From positions 22,610,577-22,674,576 of the forward strand of contig CAMZMU010000075.1 in the NCBI GenBank assembly GCA_947311845.1: 64,000 nucleotides of DNA, written 5' to 3'. The notes below the pieces were generated by a model. It was not told the origin of the DNA, searched no databases, and saw only the letters and a list, made by a program, of their open reading frames with translations. The DNA is from Poa pratensis. Taxonomy: Eukaryota; Streptophyta; Magnoliopsida; Poales; Poaceae. Shown here one piece after another: positions 58,588 to 64,000 of the stretch; the first letter of the stretch is position 1; each line of letters begins with the position of its first letter. The translations under genes and the position numbers were made by a program.

Positions 58588-59696
58588 TGTCTCGGGACGC
58601 TTGCCCTTGATCTTGCTTGTCTTGACTGGAGGATCATCTCGTTCTACTACGAGAACAGCGCTGATCACCTGATTGGTGGCAGCGATGTACAGTAGCAGAG
58701 GCTCCTTTTATGCTGGTGCCACGAGGATGGGTGGCGAGGCGAGGTAGCGCTTGAGAGACTGAAGAGCTTCTTCAGCCTCCGGGGTCCACTACACGGGACC
58801 CGATTTCTTGAGTAGCTTGAAGAAGGGCAGAGCTAGTTCTCCAAGCCTCGAGATGAAGCGCCCGAGTGCAGTAATGCACCCGTTGAGGCGCTGCACATCC
58901 TTGACTCGCCTCGGCGCTTCCATTCGCTCGATGGCCTTGATCTTGTCGGGATTGGCCTCGATCCCCCGATGGGAGATCAAGCAACCGAGTAGCTTGCCGG
59001 ACGGGACTCCGAACACGCACTTGTCGGGTTGAGCTTGAAGTTGACCCGCGAAGGTTGTCGAAGGTCTCGTGGATCTCTTGGATGAGGGAGTCCTTGTACC
59101 GGGTCTTGACCACGATGTCGTCGATGTATGCCTCGACGTTGCGCCCCAGCTGCGAGCCAAGGCAGGTTAGGATGGCACGCAGGAACATAGCGCCGGCGTT
59201 CCGGAAGTCAAACGGCATCCGGGTGAAGCAGTAGCAGTCCTTGGGAGTGATGAAGGGCGTTTTTTCTTGATCCTCTACCGCCATCATGATCTGATGATAC
59301 CCGGAGAAGGCATCCAAGAAGCACAGAAGTTTGCACCCGGCCGTGGAGTCCACGATCAAGTCGATCCGCGGCAGGGGAAAAGGATCCTTGGGGCAGGCCT
59401 TGTTCAGGTCGGTGAAGTCGATGCAGAGCCGTAGCTTGAAGGTCATGGGTTTTGGTACCACCATGGGGTTGGCCACCCAAGTTGGGTGAGGAACTGCCTT
59501 GATGACGCCGGCTTCTAGCAACTTGTCATCTCAGCTATGATAAATCCAAGCTTCTCCTTGCTCTGCTTCTGTGTAACTTGCTTCATGGGGCGGGCGTCCG
59601 CGCTTACCGCCAGTTTGTGCTCGATCACCTCCCTTGGTACGCCGGGTAAACCTGATGCTTCCCAAGCGAAGACATCAGAATTTTCCCGAAGGAAGG
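58588..59696 (-). pseudogene. Gypsy pol fragment, copy 3: reverse transcriptase
   Basis: A diverged duplicate of 46,230-47,348. RT is open from 59,521 (LEAGVIKAVPHPTWVANPMV, KLRLCIDFTDLNKACPKDPF, here with an intact PLPRIDLIVDS) through EAYIDDIVVK (about 59,120). One-base deletions near 59,050 and 59,025 then throw it out of frame. FLRENSDVFAWEASGLPGVP lies upstream at about 59,700, cut by the solo LTR. The number of substitutions is clearly higher than between the two tandem copies, so this duplication is older. Confidence 0.88.
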
Positions 59697-61276
59697 TGAT
59701 ACGTCTCAAACGTATCTATAATTTCTGATGTTGCAGGTTGATATTATACCAATTGTTACATGTTTAATATACACTTCATAGCATTTTTATGCATTTTCTG
59801 GGACTAACCTATTAACAAGATGCCACAGTGCCAGTTCCTGTTTTCTGCTGTTTTTGTATTCCAGAAAAGCTAGTCTAGAAATATTCTCGGAATTGGACGA
59901 AACTTGGACAGGACCTCCTATTTTTCCAACACGTACACGGAGTCCAAAGGAGAGACGGAGGGGGCCGCGAGCCAGCCAAACCATGGGGTGGCGCGGCCCC
60001 ACCCTCTGCCGCACCGTGGGGTGATGTGGGCCCCACGGGCGTCTCCAGCCGCCGCCCTTTCGCCTATTTATTCATCTTCACGGGAAAACCCTAGTGACCC
60101 GAGCCATATTCCACGAAAAGTTCCAGAGACGCCGCCGCCGTCAACCCTAGCTCGGGAGGGTTCAGAAGCTCTTCCTCGCACCCTGCCGGAGAGGGGAATC
60201 ATCACCGAAGGGCTCTACATCACCATGCCGGCCTCCGGAGTGATGCGTGAGTAGTTCATCCTTGGACTACGGGTCCATAGCAGTAGCTAGATGGTTGTCT
60301 CTCCACTTTATGCTATCATGTTTAGATCTTGTGAGCTGCCTATCATGATCAAAATCATCTTATTGTAATGCTACATGTTGTGTTTGCTGGGATCCGATGA
60401 ATATTGAATACTATATCAAGTTGATTATCAATCTAGCTTATATGTTATTTATGATCTAGCATGCTTTCCGTTACTAGTAGATGATTTGGCCAAGTAGATG
60501 CTTGTAACTCCAAGAGTTAGTATTTATGCTAGATAGTGGGTTCATGCCTCCGGTAATCTGGGAGAGTGACAACAACTTCTAAGATTGTGGATGTGCTGTT
60601 GCCACTAGGGATAAAATAACCGATGCTTAGCATAAGGGTGCGCCGTTAGGTCTAATGCATTTGTTTACATTACGCACATTACTTAATGCGATTATCCATT
60701 GCTTCCAACTTAATACCAACGGGGAACTCGGTATGACAACCTGGAGGTGGATTATTAGTCATAGACGCTGTTGGATAACGGTCTATGTATTTTGTCGTAA
60801 TGCCCACATGAATATCATAGTAATCATCATGTCATATATATGCATTGTCATGCGCTCAATATTTTGTCAATTGCCCAGCTGTAATTTGTTCACCCAGCAT
60901 GTTAGTTATCTTTTATGGAGAGACACCACTAGTGAACTGTGGACCCCGGTCCATTCTTTTACACTGATAATACAACCAACTGCAAACATTGTTCCTTTTC
61001 ATTCTCTGCAATTTACTACTGTTTTCCACACCATACGTTTAATCCTTTGTTTTCAGCAAGCCGGTGAGATTGACAACCTCACTGTTTCGTTGGGGCAAAG
61101 CTGTTTGATTGTGTTGTGTGCAGGTTCCACGTCAGTGTGCCACTGACAACCTTCAGAAGTGATTTCTTACTCCTACTGGTTCGATTAAACCTTGGTTTCA
61201 TACTGAGGGAAACTGCTGCTACACAGCTTCATACCTTCCTCTTGGGGTCTCCCAACGAACGTGTGATCCACGTCAC
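59697..61276 (+). mobile_element. Solo LTR (TGATACG family) in Gypsy pol
   Basis: A 1,580-bp LTR, TGATACGTCTCAAACG...CCACGTCACCA, with target duplication GAAGG at 59,692-59,696 and 61,277-61,281. Removing it and one GAAGG rejoins the Gypsy frame from ALVAF to LRENSDVFAWE. No internal region remains. The copy at 47,349 carries the same left junction. Confidence 0.9.
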
Positions 61277-61281
61277 CAGAA

Positions 61282-62527
61282 GGCGACGAGCGCGCCTTCC
61301 TATTTGTCGGTGCGGCGAGCGCCGATGGTGATGGAGCGGCTCCCATCACTGGTCAGCGCCACCTTCTTGGTCATCTGCGGGTCTCCATGGAAAGGCGTCA
61401 TCTTGAAGGGAGTTGAAATCGAGCCCCCGGGTACCCTCTGTCCCCGGGGAATGCACCGACGTCAAACTCCTGTACGTCTTGTGGAACGTCCGAGGTCCTC
61501 GCCACCGTCTGATTCAGCTTGTGAACGCAGAAGATAGCGTCGTCGACGTCTGCCTTGACCTTGATCACCCCCCCCCCCCCACGCCGCGGGGATCTTCATC
61601 ATGTTGTGGGAGACGGCCATGTACTTGGCCAGAGCGGTTCAGCCGAGTATGCCGTTGTACGGGAGTGGCGTGTCCGCGATGTGGAAGTTCTCCGTAAGGG
61701 ACTGGTAGAGTAATCTTCCCCAGCGGCCGAGTGACGCTCCCGTTCACGCCTTGGAACACCCCGGTGTCTTGCAGGCATGAAAGGGGGATTTGCAGAGTAA
61801 CCAGGACCTTCGCCGTCAGCAGGTTGAGACTGGACCCTCCGTCGACCAGCATTTTGGTGACTTTGTAGTTGTGGATGATGGGCGACACGATCAGAGGCAG
61901 GGTCCCTACCCTGGCAACAGTGTCAGGGTGATCTTCTGGATCGAATGTGATGACTTGATTAGACCACTCCAGGGGCTTTGGCGGAGCAGAAGCTACCACA
62001 GTCAGCTCCCGGACGAGTCTCTTGCAGGCGCCACTGGAGGGAGGCAGGGAGGCCCCCCCGTGGATGCGCCCGACGACTCCATTGACTTCCTGGAACTTCC
62101 TGTTGTTGCCGCCGTGAGGGGCCTGAGCCTCTCCGTTGTTATCGAGGGCGGCCTCTTGATGGTTTTGCCCGCGGCCGCCTTGGCCGCCGCTTCCTCCTCC
62201 TCGGCCCCCGCGTCCATCGCCGTGACCCCACCCACGGTCGCCTCCGCCGTGGCGACCGGTGGGACAGTCACGAGCGATGTGCCCAGAGGTGCCGCAGGTG
62301 AAGCAGCCATCAGGGTTGGTCCCGTTGGCGCGGTGATGTGCTCGTAAAGCGAGAAACTTCAACTGGCGGCACTCCTTGAGCGCGTGGTTGCCGTCAGGAT
62401 GGATGTGGCACCACGGGTCATCTTCTTCTTCAGAAGTCGATGCAGGCTTGGCCTTCTTGGTGAGGGGCTCAATGACGAAGACGCTGATACCCGATGACGT
62501 AGTTACCTGCGTCAAAAGAATATGGGT
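61282..62527 (-). pseudogene. Gypsy gag C-terminus and protease
   Basis: The minus-strand frame from 62,515 begins with a gag part ending in the zinc knuckle CFTCGTSGHIARDC (CX2CX4HX4C), followed by a Gly/Arg-rich linker. The aspartic protease follows with MLVDGGSSLNLLTAKV, in which the active-site triad reads DGG. After GKITLPVPYGE the frame shifts, and a C run of 14 at about 61,567 marks another break. The sense resumes near 61,290 with an in-frame TAG before EGALVAF, which leads into RT across the solo LTR. The N-terminal part of gag is cut off by an insertion near 62,530. Confidence 0.85.
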
Positions 62528-62532
62528 TAGGT

Positions 62533-64000
62533 TGAGACTCCAAGTGCAGAGTGTGTAGTAAGTGGAAGACGTGTTTTCCCCACGAGGGGTGACTCGAGGG
62601 TTTAATATCGAACTCTCGGGGAATCAGTAGTGAAGATTTATCTTTCCTATCCTTCTTTTGGTTACCTACAAAACAAAGTAAATGTTTTGGTCCTCAACCT
62701 CACCTAGTGGTTGTCAAGCACAAGGTGTGAGAATGATATCAAGATAATATGCAATGCAAACAAGAAATAAATATGCAATGGTGGTAAATAAATATGCAAG
62801 GATGGTGGTAGCAATGATAAATGATATTTTTGGGTTTTATTGATGAATGCAAGATGGAAAAGTGTTTTTGTATTTTCGGATTTTTAAATGGCAGAAAATG
62901 GTAAAGTGGTAAAAGTTGTTGGAAAGGTGTTTCTTATGATTAAAAATGGACCGGGGTTCATGGTTTCACAAATGCACTCTCTCTTTAATAAAGTGGTAGA
63001 CAATGGAACACTAGAGTTGACATATGAGATTGCAACACAACAGTTTAATGACAAGTTATAATTATATGGGCATCACGTCCTAACATAGAGACCTTTTGTT
63101 TATTATTAGTCTCTTTATACTCCACCAAGATGCGAACTAAATCATAACACCTCAGTAATTAAGATAACTCAGAGTATAGCAATAAGTATCATGACATGAA
63201 GTTAAAATAAGAACATGCTAGATCTAGTCATGGAGTAGTGGCAATGGTCACACCCACATCTCCGGTAGCATGGTATTTCTTTTTATCCCTAGTGAGGCAA
63301 CAAAGTAAGGTAGAGATACCCAAGTGGATCGCAGAACTTTCTCTCACGTTCACTGCACTAGCCACCCCCCGTTACTCCAACTAATGCACACGTTCCCCCT
63401 CACACGCTCTCATAAACATGCTTGATCATGACAAGTAAATAAGAACGGGTACATAATATGCATCTACTTTCATAACTGAAACAAAACCATTGCAATCTCA
63501 AACATATATTAACTCATAAAAAGATCCACCACAAAGGTATTACATAGATGACCGTAATCATGTTCAGCAGCTCATACGGTACTAATTAGTGAAGCTCAAG
63601 AGAGAGAGATACATAAGTTACTTCCACAAACCCATAGTCCAGAGGTGGACTACTCCCTCTTCATCATGGAGACGGTGGAGAAGTCGTTGGAGAAGATGGA
63701 GACCACGCCGGCAGCGCCCCGCCGGAGTTTTCCCCCTCCAATCTGCAACTCCAGGTCTCTGTTTCGTGGTTTCTGTGTTTCTGCGGCGCTCCTCCAGAGA
63801 GCGTCGGGGGCTATTTTTATAGTCGGTTTTAGGTCAAAACGAGTCGGTGGAGGAAAGATCGACGGCAACGGAGCTCCGGGCCCAAAAGAGGGGGTCCCAC
63901 GCGCCCAGGTACCTGGCCGCGTGGGCCCACTCAACTTCGGCCTCCGACTTCCTTTCGTGCGCTTCCTTGGCTCCTACGCTTTGTTCCTTCCAAAAACTGA
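62533..64000 (-). mobile_element. LTR-like element running off the right edge
   Basis: Begins TGAGACTCCAAGTGCAGAG after Gypsy gag sequence. The right part (63,640-63,990) resembles the 51,270-51,610 part of the TGATGCATG-family LTR, including a minus-strand TATA box (CCGACTATAAAAATAG, about 63,810-63,825) and the leader that follows it. So it is probably a minus-oriented LTR of that family or a relative. The other end and target duplication are outside the window; TAGGT (62,528-62,532) is the candidate left duplication. Confidence 0.55.

Larger units (their letters stand above)
21869..62532 (-). mobile_element. Tat-type Ty3/Gypsy element, heavily nested and rearranged
   Basis: One minus-strand element explains most of this region. 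From its 3' end: LTR at 21,869-22,825, a non-coding region with two antisense ORFs, pol C-terminus at 28,458, the rest of pol in blocks at 40,100-42,693, 44,248-47,348 and 58,588-59,696, and gag/protease at 61,282-62,527. The order protease, RT, RNase H, integrase is that of Ty3/Gypsy. The RT phrases and the long region between pol and the 3' LTR fit the Tat lineage. Later insertions and duplications split it. The 5' LTR is not in the window. Confidence 0.7.

Overview
This is a transposon-dense block of a grass nuclear genome. The nested LTR retrotransposons, the Stowaway, hAT and Harbinger elements, the CACTA transposon and the plant intron signals point to a Pooideae grass, most likely Triticeae (wheat, Aegilops, barley and relatives). 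That assignment comes from the look of the repeats, not from a database search. There is one convincing host gene. Almost everything else is mobile DNA, gene pieces carried by mobile DNA, or decayed sequence.

Layout. 1-6,789: non-coding DNA with two short Helitron-like elements, two Stowaway MITEs, a hAT MITE with a perfect 8-bp target duplication, and two diverged copies of a gene-like segment. 6,790-11,411: a three-exon gene for a 509-residue major facilitator superfamily transporter. Its first intron holds a 1.6-kb PIF/Harbinger element with its own broken gene, and a second MITE. 11,755-11,815: a truncated tRNA-Lys(CTT). 11,843-18,727: a minus-strand Helitron carrying a fragment of an NPH3-family gene, split by a complete 5-kb Copia retrotransposon with a TTGGC target duplication. 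18,728-21,868: intergenic DNA with a Helitron end and unidentified exon-like pieces.

21,869 to at least 62,532 is mainly one minus-strand Ty3/Gypsy element of the Tat type, taken apart by later insertions. Its 3' LTR is at 21,869-22,825. Next to it, on the opposite strand, are two small genes with their own TATA boxes: a B3-domain ORF with one frameshift, and an intact two-exon ORF. A CACTA transposon with a 115-bp minisatellite sits just upstream of the B3 ORF. The Gypsy pol gene starts (from its C-terminus) at 28,458. It is interrupted by an Athila-like non-autonomous LTR element (28,834-40,099, target duplication GCAGT), which itself contains a 4.75-kb solo LTR. A nearly identical 4.15-kb direct tandem duplication (38,547-46,842) copies the LTR plus integrase, RNase H and part of RT. 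Further right are two solo LTRs (48,070-49,495 and 53,622-57,102), a truncated element in opposite orientation, a second and older duplicated block (58,588-61,276), and the Gypsy gag/protease (61,282-62,527). Another LTR-like sequence runs off the right edge.

No host pathway can be read from this window. The genes that belong together are those of the transposons. The most interesting points are the antisense B3 and two-exon ORFs of the Tat-type element, the Helitron-borne NPH3 fragment with a nested Copia, and the recent tandem duplication, which could be biological or an assembly artefact.
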